This document shows positions 23,288 through 35,561 of a DNA stretch of 64,000 nucleotides, one piece after another. The stretch is from Hevea brasiliensis (Eukaryota; Streptophyta; Magnoliopsida; Malpighiales; Euphorbiaceae): contig NC_079496.1 in NCBI RefSeq assembly GCF_030052815.1, positions 74,761,652 to 74,825,651 of the forward strand, given 5' to 3'. The notes below the pieces were generated by a model. That model did not search any database, was not told the DNA's origin, and saw nothing but the letters and a program-made list of their open reading frames with translations. Made by a program: the position numbers and the translations under genes. Within the stretch, counting starts at the first letter, position 1; each line of letters opens with the position of its first letter.

Positions 23288-24074
23288 GTATTGAAGTTAA
23301 TGCCCAGCGAATACTAAACAGAGATTGTGGAGTCTAATCTACAGAGTGTTCAAGATTGTCACCTCCTCAGCAATGCATGTAGATAGAGCCCATATAGATC
23401 ATATTATGGATTTTGTACATTATAATTAGTTATTATTTGTAATGTAAACTATGAATTGTATGTTGAAATATAGATTATGGAACTGTAATTAATTTATAGA
23501 TAATGTAAATTATGAATTTCTGTAATCAGTTTGTACATCATGTAAATTAATGAAACTTGAGAACTTATATATATATAGATTCTGCATGAATGGAAATGCA
23601 TGGGAATGAATATAAAATTGAGATATATGAATGAGATGTGAATTATGAGATGATTATGAGAATAATTAATGAGATTTTTATTATAAAATATTATTGAAAT
23701 TTTCAAACAGGTGAATAGTAAAACACGTCAAACGATAATAAAATAGGGGAAACTCTGTTAGTTTCTCCATTGAAAAATAGTCGATACTAAATATAACAAG
23801 AATAAAATTTTTAAAGAAATAAAGTAAGGTAAGTTAGAGTGCTCCGGTACCGAATCTAACACGCCTTGCTCGGCTACACTGTAGTCGGGTGAGGGGTGTT
23901 ACACCACAAATTCTAAGTTATTTATGAATTTTCTATACTTTGGAATCAATTTAATTTAACAGTATCTTTTTTTGTCCTTTCTTATATTTTTAGTCTTAAT
24001 TAATTTATCACAGTGCCCAAGTAACCTATTAGAGCACTTGTAGGCGTTACGTATTGCCATCCCTGCAAGCCTAA

Positions 24075-24632
24075 TGATTAGTTCCCCTGCCGCGCCCCAC
24101 TTTATATTTCATTACTTTTTGAATCAAGACCATCTCCATGCTTTGCCAATGTGGGATTGGCCTAAGGGACCTTTCTCCCCCTCCCCCCTTTTTGGGACTC
24201 AGTGTCCTTGCTGAGGTTTGCCCTACCATCGCCCAAGAGGACACGTGAGCAGCTCTGAGACCAATATTCACTGTCTTTTAAAATGATATCATTGTATTTT
24301 CAGTCTTTTAAAATCATATTAATATCTTATCTGTATATGCATTTCTTATTCTATCTTTTAAACTCAAATCTGATTAGTTCCCCCACTTTATATTTCATTA
24401 CTTTTTTTTTGAAACTCAAGACCATCTTTGTGCTTCGCCGATGTGGGATTGGCCTAAAGGACCTTTCTCCCCCTCTCTCCCCCCCCCCCCTTTTTGGGAC
24501 TCAGTGTCCTTGCTGAGGTTTGCCCCACCATCGCTTAAGAGGACACGCGAGCGGCTCTGAGACCAATATTTACTATCTTTTAAAGTTATATCAATGCATT
24601 TTCAGTCCTTTAAAATCATATTAATATCTTAT
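24075..24632. repeat. Tandem duplication, period 296 bp
   Basis: Two copies start TGATTAGTTCCCC at 24075 and 24371 and run through ATGTGGGATTGGCCTAA, a C-rich tract, GGGACTCAGTGTCCTTGCTG and GAGACCAATATT to AATATCTTAT. It is GC-richer than its surroundings and I do not see it in the other C LTRs, so it is probably a captured or inserted sequence duplicated in place. Origin unknown. Confidence 0.8.
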
Positions 24633-27360
24633 TAAACTTTTCATGTCATTTTACTGTGGAAAAGTGGGAAAAGTGGAACCCACATACCTGTTTTAAGTAA
24701 TTTAGCATATAGTGATTTTGTAGGGATAAGCCACTAATGTTTTGCAAGAACCTTTCTTTAGGTTCAATTTTAGAATTTTAACTTTGCATATGACCTTGGA
24801 TAGTTTGTGGCCACTGTTTGGCCCTATTTCCTAAAAGGAAATTGTTCTTCTATGTCTTGACTTTATTTTTCTTTTTGAATCATGTCATTTGGATTTGTAT
24901 AGCTCAAGTTATGGTCAATTGACCATAACTAGGTCAATTCTGAATTTTGGTTCCCTTACTAGGTAGTTTTGGTATTATATCTTGCCAATTTTATTTTAGC
25001 AGGTTGCTGCCATATTTATGTCTATTACTCTTCATAGGATATGTTACCCTATGTCTTATGGTCACTAATAATTTTTTGTTGTAATTTTTTTGAAGTCTTG
25101 TAGAGTTACTTATAGTCAAGTTATTGGACTAGACTCAATGGCCTTATAGTAACAGGATTTTCAACTAGGGCAGTAGCCTTGACCCAATATTTGAACTTCT
25201 TACATTCATAAGGTGAGGAAGATATCTAAAACAAAATTGAAGGTCCATTTCTTAGCTTTCCAAAATGGTATGGCTCATTTTGTTTGAAGACTTTTAGTAG
25301 GATTTATACTTAAAACACTTTGCTAGAGCTAATGGTCATTTGAACCATTTCCAGATTTGGTATGCCAACTTAGTCAAGTTAATTGACTTAGCTTCGTAAG
25401 TTTCTGGTCAAAATACCATTATTGTAAGCCTATGTCTTATTGAAAATTTGGCACTGGTTTCAGGGCATTTGGAGTTCTATGGACCAAGTTATGGCTTCTT
25501 TGCAAAACTGGTCAAGTGGTCTTTATTTTGCAATTCTGGACAGTGTCAATTCTAGACAATTTTGGTGTCCCTAATTAGGCTAGCAAATTGACTTGGCTAA
25601 TGACATTTCTAGGCTTTGGTGTCTTCACAAGAGTTATAGCCCTATGTCTAAGCTTTCTAATGGAATAAATTTCAAGTCATTTGGACCTGTCTACAGTGAG
25701 ATATGACCAAAAGAGTGAACATTGTTCATTTGGTCATATCTGGGTTCATTAAAAAGGCAATTCGGATTTGGTCAGTTTTCTAGTCACTTTTTAGGCAGAA
25801 TTGGGACATGGTTTCTACATGAAAGTTGGTACATTTTAGGTCATTTTTCACCTCAATTGGCCTTATACCAATTGGAGTCACACAAGGTCAGTTTTAACTC
25901 CATTTATACACTGTTTTCAATAATATCACAACTTGCACAAAATGACACTCCCAATAATTCATTTCTCTATCTCCCAAACTTCAAGTATACATTCATGGCA
26001 CTTCTAATATTACCAATTCATCTCAATCAATCAATATCTAGCAGTATACACAAGTCTATAATAAGCAATTCAAAACCTTAAATTCAATTTGGTCAAGGTC
26101 AACAATATGTGAATGGAATAATTGACTAATACATGTAATTTCAACAATCAATGCCTAATTCACTTTCACATATTCATGGACACCATATTTCACCATTTAA
26201 TTCATGAAATTACATATTTTCTATGTTCCTCAAGGCTACCAAATTGGGCAGTATCCTTAATTACTCACAATTGTTCAAAGCCCTAAGTTAAAGTATCAAA
26301 ATGAACAATTATACATGCAATTTAATTCCTATACTCTTAGTCACCTTAATCAACATTGTAATTCACCAATTATGTGTCTAATTTAATCAATAATCAAGCT
26401 AATTAAGGCTGCCAAATTGGGCAGATTCAAGCCTAAACAAAATCCCCAAAATTTATGGTTACAAACCTTAATTCACAATCAAACCTCAAACACCACATGC
26501 ACTTCTATCCTAATTCATGTAATTAGCTTAATTAACATTACTAAACATCAATTTCATATAAAAATCAAATAAATCTCCCCTAGTTCCATGGCTGTCGAAT
26601 TCATGGCTCTTCAATTCTTATCAATTTCCTACCAATTTTTCTTAGCAAATCAACTTACCCAAAGCTCAAAACAAGTATTAGTGAAGGAAAATGGGAAGAT
26701 TAAGCACTAACCTTTTTTTAAGCTTGCTAAAACTTAAACTATAACTCTTCAAATTTCTATCAAAAGCTTCCTTGTGATGTGAGAATTAACTTTAATGAAG
26801 GGACTTATGGGATTTATGGCATGAAAGGGGAGAGAATGAAGAATTGCATGAAAGTTGGCTATGGAGTTTTGGGAGCTTCAATTTGGTAAGGAAGAGAGGT
26901 TGAAGAAGATGAGTGTTAGTGGAACATTCTGCCCACTTTTGACCCTTTTATACCTCCACTAATGAATTAAATATTACTTAAAATAATTAAGTTTCCATTA
27001 TTTACAATTTACACCCCCCATTTTCCCTTAATTACAATATATGCATAAACTCATCTTTTTATGGGGTTTTCAAATTTTAATACTATTTATTTTTCATGAA
27101 CATTTAGGTCAAAAGTCAACTCTAGGTGTCAAATAACCAAAATTCCCCTCTTCGAGTTAAAGTCTCTCTTTTTCGGAATTACCGATTGGACAATTCCTTA
27201 AATTTTTATTCTGTCTATTTTTATTTTTATTTTCACTTTTATGAATTAATTAAATTTTTCCTTGACATTTTTAATGTCATTTGCACCTCTGTAGACCTTT
27301 AATTAGGTCCCAAAATTTATTTCTTGGGGTTTCCCGTGATCCTGGAGTCAGCAATTGCCT

Positions 27361-27415
27361 TTGCCGTAACTTCCCGGTGCGGTCACCCATCACTGTAGTT
27401 CCAGCTCATTTAACC
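27361..27415 (-). promoter_or_regulatory. 5S-rRNA-like block in LTR C2
   Basis: On the minus strand: AGGTTAAATGAGC, then GATGGGTGACC and CCGGGAAGTTACGG. Box C is intact and identical to A1 in its core. Confidence 0.5.
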
Positions 27416-27602
27416 TAGTTGCATTTCATTTTCTTTATTTTTTCCTTAATTTTTCTTGTATTTTCTTATTATGTATTCCATCATTTTATGTCTCCTCACT
27501 ATCGTTTAAATGTAGTTCCCATCATTCTGACTGTCCGAACAAACATTAGCCATCGGAACAGTAGAACGTACGGACTGCCGATGGTGAGGGCGTTATAGTA
27601 GG

Positions 27603-28064
27603 GCCCATGTATGTCTAGATTTTGTCTTTTTTGTTCATTGTACATAAACACATGATGTATTTCATTTTGGATTATAATTAAATTTTGATATTGTATATAA
27701 ACTTGTAAATTATTGTTTATGAATTCCTATATGAATGCAATAGATGATACCCTTTTGAGATCTCATAAATAATTATGAATGAGATGATATAATAGAATAT
27801 GATATGGAAAAATGTGAAATGAATATGAACATATTAACAGGTAATTAGTGGAACCCGCCAGATGCTAACAAAACAGAGGAGGCTCTGTCCGGGTCTCCAC
27901 GGAAACAAGTTATAACAAAAAAAAAAAAATTCTACACTTGAATTGCCTGTTTTTAAATGATATTAAAATTTTACGATGGACATGATAAGACAAGATAGGG
28001 TGCTCCGGTACCGAATGTGGCACTTCTTGCTCAGCTATATAGTAGACGGGTAAAAGGTGTCACA
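27603..28064 (+). mobile_element. 3' LTR of C1, terminal part
   Basis: Resumes GCCCATGTATGTCTAG after the second GTAGG and ends TAAAAGGTGTCACA. The following sequence is a minus-strand C LTR (C4) lacking its last 75 bp, which suggests C1 inserted into C4. Confidence 0.85.
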
Positions 28065-30695
28065 CTTATCATGTACATTATTAATTTAATGTCCATTTAT
28101 TTATATTATCCCATGTGTAGAAAATTTTTTTTATCGCATTTTATTTTTGTGGAGACCCGGACAGAAACTCTTTTGTTTTATTAGCGTATGGCGGGTTCCA
28201 CTATTCACTTGTGAAAATAGTCTATATCCATTTCATATTTTCTTAAGTCATATCATATCATCATAATTCTCATCACATCATTGCACATAAAATTTTTAAG
28301 AAATATATTTTATTCATTCATATAAAATTCATATACAGCAATTTTATAATTTATTTACAATCTCAAAATTTAATTTCATCCTATATATGTATAATGAGCA
28401 AAAGTACAAAAATAAATATACATGGGCCTTACCAAAAAAAAATTAAACTGCTGAGGTGACTCTCATGCTAGCAAATTTGATCAACCTCTATGTGAGCACT
28501 ACTGCTGCTGCTGCTGCTTTCCAGTACCTACGCGTGGTAAAATCAACGTGCTAAGTGAATTACTTAGTGGTGCATAATTTAAAATAAAAATAACTAAATA
28601 ATTAAAGATAATGATTCTATGTATAATTTCATAAATTTTGAGTCATTTACATACTTAATGAACTTTGGGAGCAATTTTCTGCTCGTTTATCTCATATTCA
28701 GTCTTATTAAATTCATATCAGTGCCCAAGTAACCTATAATAGACTATAAAGACTGGATACATGAGAGTACACTAGTTAGACATCCGTATGTCTATCATGT
28801 GTACATCTGTCATGTCAGGCACGAAGCGAGCGGGCAAGCATAAAGGCAGAAATCATAATAGGCACAATGGCCAATGGGCAGGCATAAAGCCTGTAGAACA
28901 ATCATATTAGACATATTTTATCTTCTAATGATTGCTCATGTAGGCAGTACTGCTGTCTGCAGTCCCTAATTGGCATACCAATCGATCCAAGCTGTATACA
29001 TAAGTCTAGGTATACATGGGGCAATTTAGTACCATTATGTTATTTATGCACTATTCTAGGTTACTATTCATTGGTACTATTTATTAGTACCATTCATTAC
29101 ATTTGTAATGGAAAAGTAGGTTTCACATGTATATTCATGTCACTTTTATGTTTAGCAAATCATTTAGGTTAATTCCTTACCATATAACAAGTTATTTCAT
29201 GCACCTTTCTTTAGGTCCAGAATTGGTGTCTTAACTTCACTTAGCAAATTGGTCAAGATGTAACCTCTATTTAGCCACACTTCCTTCATGGAAGTTGTTC
29301 CTCTATGTCTTATATATATTTTTTCTTTTTGAATCATGTCATTTGTAGTTTTAGAACTCAAGTTATGGCTAAATTACCCAAACTGGTTCATTGCCTTTTT
29401 CTGGTTCCAAAACCAAGCAGATTCTGGAGTCCAACTTTTTATAGCCATTTGGGTATGTTACAATCATTTTTAGGCTAATGTCCTTCATATGAGTTGTTAC
29501 CCTATGTCTTAGGGTCACTCAGGTTCAAGAATCATAATTTTCTAAGTTATGAAGAGCAAGTTATAGCCAATTAACTGGCCTGGACTCCTTAACCCTGTGC
29601 CTTCAAGATTTCAGGTTTAGGTCAGTGTTTTTTATTCCCATTTTAGGGTTCTTACACTCATAATTTGAGGAAGATTCCTAAATCAAAGTTGAAGCCCTAT
29701 TTCCTAGGTTTCCAGAATAGTTTAGTTCATCCCATTTTAAATTTCTTAGTGAGAGATATATTATAAATACTGTTCCATGGTGAAGTGGCTATTTGGTTCA
29801 GTTTCAGGTTTTGGTATATTGACTTATCCTAGCAAATTGACCAAGTTCTGTTAGGTTCTGGGTTTTAGTCAAAACACAAAAAGTGTAGTTCCATGTCTTT
29901 TAGAAATTTTGGCTTTGGTTTCACCACATTTTCAGCTTTTTGGACCAAGTTATGGCATTTTTGCCAAAACTGGTCGGATAGGTTTAAACCCAGAATTTCA
30001 AATCAATTTTGGTTTTGGTTATATTTGTTAAAGTTTTCTAGCAATTTGGTTAGGTTAGAGGCAGAACAGGGTTTTGTGTTCTGCATGAAAAATGTGCTCC
30101 TATTTCTAACCTTTCTAATGGTTCAAGAATCAGTTCATTCTGACCTTCCTAGAGTGAGTTATGGCCATTTGAACATTTACTGTTCATGTGGTCATTTGTC
30201 CAAGTCTGGCAAGTGGTTACCTAGATTCAAGCTAATTTTAGATCATTCTATGGACAGTTGTTGGGCATGGTTTCTTCATGAAAAATGTAGCTTTATGTCC
30301 TAGGTTTCATTTCCAATTTACTTCACACCAATTGGAGCAACATAGCTCTAATTATAGCTTTAAAACCACACTAGACTCATAAGTCTAGAATTCCTGCATG
30401 AAAACAACATTCCCAATTTCTCAGTTCCACCCAACTCCCAAACTTCAATCACATTCATGGCACTTCAAATAATTAATAATTAACCTTAACAAAATCAATT
30501 TCAAGCCATAACACAAAAATCCCAAATTAAGGTAAAAACCCTAACTTCCTTATTCATCTTTCATGTAAATTCATACCAAACTCATACCAAATCAATATGT
30601 CCATCATATATGCTCATCATCAACACTAATAGACAATTTAATTCAACCAAAAATCATCAAATCTCAACTCCTCTCACCAAAAATTCATCTCCCTT
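28065..30695 (-). mobile_element. C-family LTR C4, 3' part
   Basis: Aligned with C5 (44260 onward), it lacks only the terminal 75 bp, expected to lie on the far side of element C1. It contains the hairpin CTAAGTGAATTACTTAG at 28551-28567 and, on the minus strand, the acceptor CACGCGTAG/GTACTGG (AG at 28528-28529) and several ~200-bp repeats. It is broken at CCCTT by the Athila element and resumes at 42306. Confidence 0.83.
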
Positions 30696-32350
30696 TGATG
30701 GGTGCCGAATCCACTAAAAATTAAATTAACTGAAATTACTAGTAATGAAATATTTTCTGTAGTAAGTGGTAATCCAGGCCGAACCCTAGAGACTGAGTTA
30801 CTAAATTTTGTGCACTTGTGTAACAGAAAAAGAACAAAGGTTGGGGGGGGGGGGGGGAGAAGGTTGTAACACTAAATCAGAAGAAATCAAGTTTAGAAAT
30901 TAAAGAACTAAATTTAAATATGAAACTCTCAATTTAAACAAACTTTAGTCCAAGGTGATTTGCATTCCAATGCATGACTCAATCATAGACAAAAGAAATA
31001 AAATTATCTCTTATTGAATACGTAATGTAGATTTACCAAACAGCTAGGTAAAACCCCTAACTTCCCTATACTCATCAATTCGAGCCCAGCACTCTTGGTG
31101 ACTCTAATTATTAACTGAATTGGTATTAAGCAATCCTCATCAAATTAATAACTGCCTTAAGAACAAGAAGTAGTTAAGCTGAATAACGATTTATAATGCA
31201 TAAACCATTTAATTCACTCTATTGTTTCATTAGGTTATTATCAAAAACTTGGATCATAATCAATAAAACCTAATTGCTACTCACATTCAATCTTACACAA
31301 CAATTACGGATTATGAAGACGAATTAGCAATTGATCAAATCAAACAATTAACTAATAGGCCTTTTTAGCAAATTATTCAATAGATCAAAAACAATTAAAT
31401 CAGAAAACAATAGATATTAAAAAAGGCATAATTTAAATTAAGAACCTGATCTCACAAATCATGCATAAGAACTAGAATCCCTTGAACTGAATTTAGAATT
31501 TAGCCACTCTTGTTCATGGCTTACAGAAAATTGAAGAAAAATAAAGAAGAAATCTAAAAAGAGAATGAAGAATGAAGGTCTTCTATCGTGTTCGAAGGTC
31601 TGAATGGTGTCCTCTCAGTTACTGCCCAAAGATGGTCTTTATAGTAAAAAACCTAATCCAAAAATAAGAGCCAAACTTGGAAAAGTTTTGAAATTCAAAA
31701 GACAGATTTTCTGCTCTGCAATCATGGCCATTTTTTAGCCACTTTCATTTTGAATATGTCTCTGCCCAAATCAGAGGTCTATAGCCCAAGTTATGGGCTA
31801 AAAACCAAAATTGGTTCTGACAGACAGTCCAACCCAGAATTTTGACTTCATTGCCGTTTTTAACAATTTAAACGACCTTATTTCACTTCCAGCCCTTCAT
31901 AGAAGTTGTAGAGGTGGCTCTTAAGATTCAATTGGGCCTAGGTTTGCTTCATTTGGACATCTGGAACTCCAGATACAAATTAAATACTAAAACTGGTCGT
32001 GACACATCAAGTCTGGGCTTTTGTATTAGATTCACAACTAATTTTGACAACCTTAGAGATTGATCTGGGCTTTGGTCCCTCTTTGTCATTTGTAGTGCTT
32101 TGACTTAGCTTTTCAACGAATTAAATAGCATGGGATTTGGAGACCCACAACTTCAGAAACACCTGAAAAACACAGCAAAGGTCAAATTAATGCAAATGTT
32201 GAAAATTTCTCTATTTAACACAATTATTCCAATAACTATCTAAAAATATGCCTAAATGATAATTATACTTTAATCAACTGAATTAGGCATAAAACCACAC
32301 TAGAACACTAAATGTGATGGGAGTAAAATTAATAAATTATGCACTTATCA
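30696..32350 (-). mobile_element. 3' LTR of Athila element D (1655 bp)
   Basis: TGATGGGTGCCG to TTATGCACTTATCA. It has a run of about 15 G (30843-30857) and lacks about 56 bp present in the 5' LTR near 41660-41716. Confidence 0.92.
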
Positions 32351-32924
32351 AATTCCCTCACACTTATTCCATGCTTGTCCTCAAGCATGACTTAAACTCT
32401 CGCACACATAACTAATCATTTCACCATTAAATCAAGCCTAAATGATTTATGCAGGAAAAAAAAATTGCTCTATGGTATGGAGAAGAGGGAAAATCCATCA
32501 TTAAAGTTACTATTACCTTGCCTAAAATCTCAAAAATTCAACTAAAATAGAAAAGTCATTTCAAGGACAAAGCACTTCTCTCCAAGAGTTAATATAGAAT
32601 CATGAATCATGCTTATGAGAATGATTTTTTTTTTTACAGCAAAAAATTTCTCCTCTCCCATACTTAAAACTTATATTGTCCCCAATGTAAAGCCCAAATG
32701 CAACAAAAAAGAAAAAAAAATGCTAGAAAATAAAATAAGATAAGGGAAAGAAAACAAATCTGATTGTGGCTAACAAGCCACCCATGGGTTGCCTCCCAAT
32801 AAGCGCTTTTGTTTATCGTCGTTAGCTCGACATGGCAAAGCTCCTTAATCCACATAAATTGGGTTACTCAATTTGAGCTCCTCCACTGAATGCTCCTAAA
32901 ACCCCTCATAAAATGGCTTGTGTC
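32351..32924 (-). other. 3' untranslated internal end of Athila element D
   Basis: Non-coding stretch between the integrase tail and the 3' LTR. The minus strand reads TGTGAGGGAAT before the LTR as a weak polypurine tract. GTTGCCTCCCAATAAGCGC near 32787 is a string often seen downstream of Athila-type pol. A poly(T) run (32627-32635) is present. Confidence 0.6.
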
Positions 32925-33100
32925 TATGACCATTAACCTTGAACACTTTGTTAGTTCCTAAACTTTGAATTTCAATTGCACATAAAGAAACACATTAGTA
33001 ACAACAAAGGGTCCAATCCATCGAGAACGCAACTTATCAGGCATCAGTTTCAATATGGAATCATACAATAAAACTTTTTACCCAACCACAAACTGTTTCC

Positions 33101-33754
33101 TTAGTTTGTCATGTAATGCTTTGTCTTTTCTTTAAAGATCCTAGAATTCTCATAAGCCTTAAGTCGAATTTCCTCTAATTCATGCAATTGTAATTTTCTT
33201 TCCAACTCATCCTCCATGCTTAACTCAAAAACATCCTGCACAAATGTATCAACAAAATCAATAGAAAAGATAGAATGATCATCAGCAGGATACTTTATGG
33301 CATCAAAGATATTAAATTTGATAGTCTTTCCATCAAACTCTATAGTTAAGGTACCCTCATCCACATCAATTTTTGTCTCGGCAGTTTTTAGGAAAGGTCT
33401 TCCAAATAAAATCAAAGCTAACTTTGATGTGAGAGCACTATCTTCCATATCCAGAATGTAAAAATCTGCAAGAAAAATCAATTCTTCAACCTGCACTAAC
33501 ACATCCTCAACTACTCCCAATGGGTAAGCATTAGAACGATCAGCTAATTGAATAATGAAACTGGTTTCTTTCAAAGGACCCAAATTTAAAGTTTGAAAAA
33601 TTGAATTTGATATAACATTAATAGATGCTCCTAAATCTGCCATTGCATGTTCTAATTTAGAATCACCTATTCTGCAAGGAATAGAAAACAAACTTGGATC
33701 CTTACACTTTAGGGGTAATTTTCGCTGAATTAATGCCGACACATTTTTCCCCAC
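33101..33754 (-). pseudogene. Athila protease fused in frame to integrase C-terminus
   Basis: An open frame of 217 codons. The first part (VSALIQRKLPLKCKDP, then IGDSKLEHAMADLGASINVI with the DLGAS active-site region, QLADRSNAYPLGVVEDVLVQV, FGRPFLKTA) is the Athila retroviral-type aspartic protease that would cleave the polyprotein. At about 33203 it passes without frame change into RKLQLHELEEIRLKAYENSR, the integrase C-terminal tail, which continues past a stop in another frame (KLMPDKLRSRW, VFKVNGHRHKPFYEG) to about 32925. The whole RT, RNase H and integrase core are deleted. The frame is contiguous in phase with gag to the right. Confidence 0.85.
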
Positions 33755-33829
33755 ACTGATCTTCTCATTATTCCTTAACTTGCGCTTTGTAGTGCATAAT
33801 TCCTTAAGGAATTTGGCATACCTAGGGAT

Positions 33830-35314
33830 TTATTTGATGGCATCAAGTAAAGGTATATTAACCTCTACCTTCCTGAAAGTCTCCAAAATTTCTTTCTCTT
33901 GTTCTTCTTTCTTAGTCTTAGCCAAACTGCAGGGGAATGAAGGAAGAACAGAATTATTAACCTTATTCAGTTTAGGTTCAGTATTTACCTCAACTTCAGG
34001 AACTTCAAACTCTTTTGCTCCTTGCTTCTTCTTTTTCATTGACTCATGTGGAGTCTGATTATCAACTTCTTTCCCACTCCGCAACACTATAGCACTTGCA
34101 TTTTCTCTGGGATTCATGACTATTTGTGATGAAAGCTTTCCAGAACCTTAGGCTTCCAGCTTACTCACAGATGAAGCTAACTAACCAATCTGCCTCTCTA
34201 TGTTTTGAATGCTTTTTCTAGTCTCCTGTTGAAACTATTTTGTATTGCTAGCCAAAGCCTTAACAATTTCATCAAGTGACATACCTTAATTTGAGGGAGG
34301 TGGAGGTGGTTGATTCACTTGTGGTCTTTGCTACTAGTATCGGTTTTGTACTGATTGATTCCCATAACTCAAATTGGGATGATCTCGCCATCCTGGATTA
34401 TAGGTATTAGAAAAGGGATCATACTTGCATTGTGGCTGTCCATAATTGCCTACTACATTAGCATGTTGCCTTGATTCATCCTCTTGTAATGCAGGACACA
34501 TGTTAGTAGCATGACCCAAACCCAAACAAATTCCACGTACCTTAACTGTTTGCATGTTCCCTACAGTTAACTGCCTCACCAAAGAAGTTAAATCTGAAAT
34601 CTGTTTCTCAAGGTTATATGTATTTACCTCATTAACCTTCTTAGGTGTGTGATCCATTCTCATTCCAAACCGCTAAGAGTTTGCTACCATGTTAGCAATC
34701 AGCCTTCTTGCTTCTTCTGGTGCCTTGTCATCCAAAGCTCCTCCACTAGCAGCATCTATCATACTATGGTCCATTGGTAGAAGTCCCTCATAGAAATACT
34801 GAATTAAAAGCTGCTCACTTATTTGATGATGGGGACAACTTGCACACAGCTTCTTAAATCTCTCCCAATATTCATACAAACTCTCTCTATTGTACTACCG
34901 GATGCCACAAATTTCTTTTCTTATATTGGTAGCATGGGAAGCAGGAAAATATTTCTCTAAAATATATGCTTCATCTCATTCCATGAGTTGACAGATCCAT
35001 AAGGAAGGTAATACAACCAATCCTTAGTTATGCCTTCTAGTGAGAAAGGAAAAAGCTCAAAGCTTGATTTGATCCTCTGAAACTCCTTGAGGTTTCATGC
35101 TGGAACATACAACATGAAATTCCTTTAAATGCTTGTGTGGATCCTCACCTGAAAAACCATGAAACTTAGGCAACAAATAAATTAGTCCATATTTTAATTC
35201 AAAAGCAACATTTAAAGCAGGGTATTGAATATAAAAAGGCTGTTGGTTTATATCAGGAGCAGCCAACTCTTTCAAAGTCCTAGCAGCCATGGTTTTGTTT
35301 TCGGAATCTAAATG
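33830..35314 (-). pseudogene. Athila gag, main part
   Basis: Minus-strand pieces in one reading frame: AARTLKELAAPDI..., PKFHGFSGEDPHKHLKEF, YEYWERFKKLCASCPHHQI, LIQYFYEGL, DPFSNTYNPGWRDHPNLS, and the linker SGKEVDNQTP...EEQEKEILETFRKVEVNIPLLDAIK. These are hallmark Athila Gag strings. The zinc knuckle near 34510-34545 reads RGICLGLGHATNMC, so its first Cys is now Arg. A stop at 35057 (TGA, from CGA) and others, plus compensating frameshifts near 34890-35050, break it. The N-terminus lies at 40106-40261, beyond the copia insertion. Gag would form the particle. Confidence 0.85.
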
Positions 35315-35548
35315 TATTAGAAAGGCAGCTGTTAGCTGCCACTTATTTTGCATTTATTTAGGGCATTTGTTTAGAAATTTTTGTGTGCATATCTGTTCTT
35401 ACCTTTTGTTGTATGATTCTAATACAATTTTGGTAGTTTAGGTTGATTAGGAACCTATTTGTTAGCTGTAATTTTTTTATATATATCTTTGATTTCTAGG
35501 GCAATAAACATCAGAATTCTTATTCCAAAATTTCTTAGTTCTTTTACA
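35315..35548 (+). mobile_element. Copia 5' LTR (234 bp)
   Basis: TATTAGAAAGGCAG to TTCTTTTACA; TG at the start has become TA in both LTRs. GATTTCTAGGGCAATAAA near the end holds a polyadenylation-like AATAAA. Confidence 0.9.
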
Positions 35549-35561
35549 TGGTATCATAGCC
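35549..35561 (+). other. Copia primer-binding site (initiator tRNA-Met)
   Basis: TGGTATCATAGCC directly follows the LTR; it is one base off the tRNA-Met complement TGGTATCAGAGCC. Confidence 0.85.

Larger units (their letters stand above)
14651..23903 (+). mobile_element. Complete non-autonomous gypsy element B2/B3 (9.25 kb)
   Basis: Two directly repeated B LTRs (4418 and 4480 bp) enclose only 355 bp, which hold a primer-binding site, a gag start codon with early stops and a polypurine tract. More than 95% of the element is LTR. It lies inside solo LTR C2, whose halves join correctly across it. Flanks GTACA and CCACA match at three of five positions, so the target duplication is decayed or imperfect. 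It would depend on a full-length Tekay partner for all proteins. Confidence 0.88.
19424..23903 (+). mobile_element. 3' LTR B3
   Basis: TGTAACACCCTCACTG to GAGGGGTGTTACA. Parts are as in B2: 5S-like block at 19592, leader ORF 20084-20299, donor 20304, repeats, 6-unit minisatellite, hairpin 23244-23261, acceptor 23287. Confidence 0.9.
23904..27597 (-). mobile_element. Solo LTR C2, 5' part
   Basis: Continues C2 after the B insertion. On the minus strand the LTR begins TATAACGCCCTC at 27597 (TG changed to TA). It holds the 5S-like block at 27361-27415, the donor AAAG/GTTAGTGC at 26711, ~200-bp repeats, and a tandem duplication at 24075-24632. Total C2 length is about 4.3 kb, and GTAGG duplications flank the whole insert. 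No internal region remains, so it is a solo LTR formed by LTR-LTR recombination. Confidence 0.87.

Noticed and set aside
23904..23908. A perfect 5-bp target duplication for B2/B3
   Set aside because: GTACA and CCACA share only three of five bases; placement rests on the continuity of LTR C2 across the insert.
25722..26081. 119-codon open frame as a gene
   Set aside because: Inside solo LTR C2 on its opposite strand; not conserved in C1, C4 or C5.
28040..28090. An inverted-repeat DNA transposon end where C1 and C4 meet head to head
   Set aside because: Explained by C1 inserted in the opposite-strand LTR C4, which lacks exactly its last 75 bp.
29893..30303. 136-codon open frame as a gene
   Set aside because: Lies within LTR C4 antisense to the repeat modules; composition and repeats explain it, and homologous LTRs do not keep it open.
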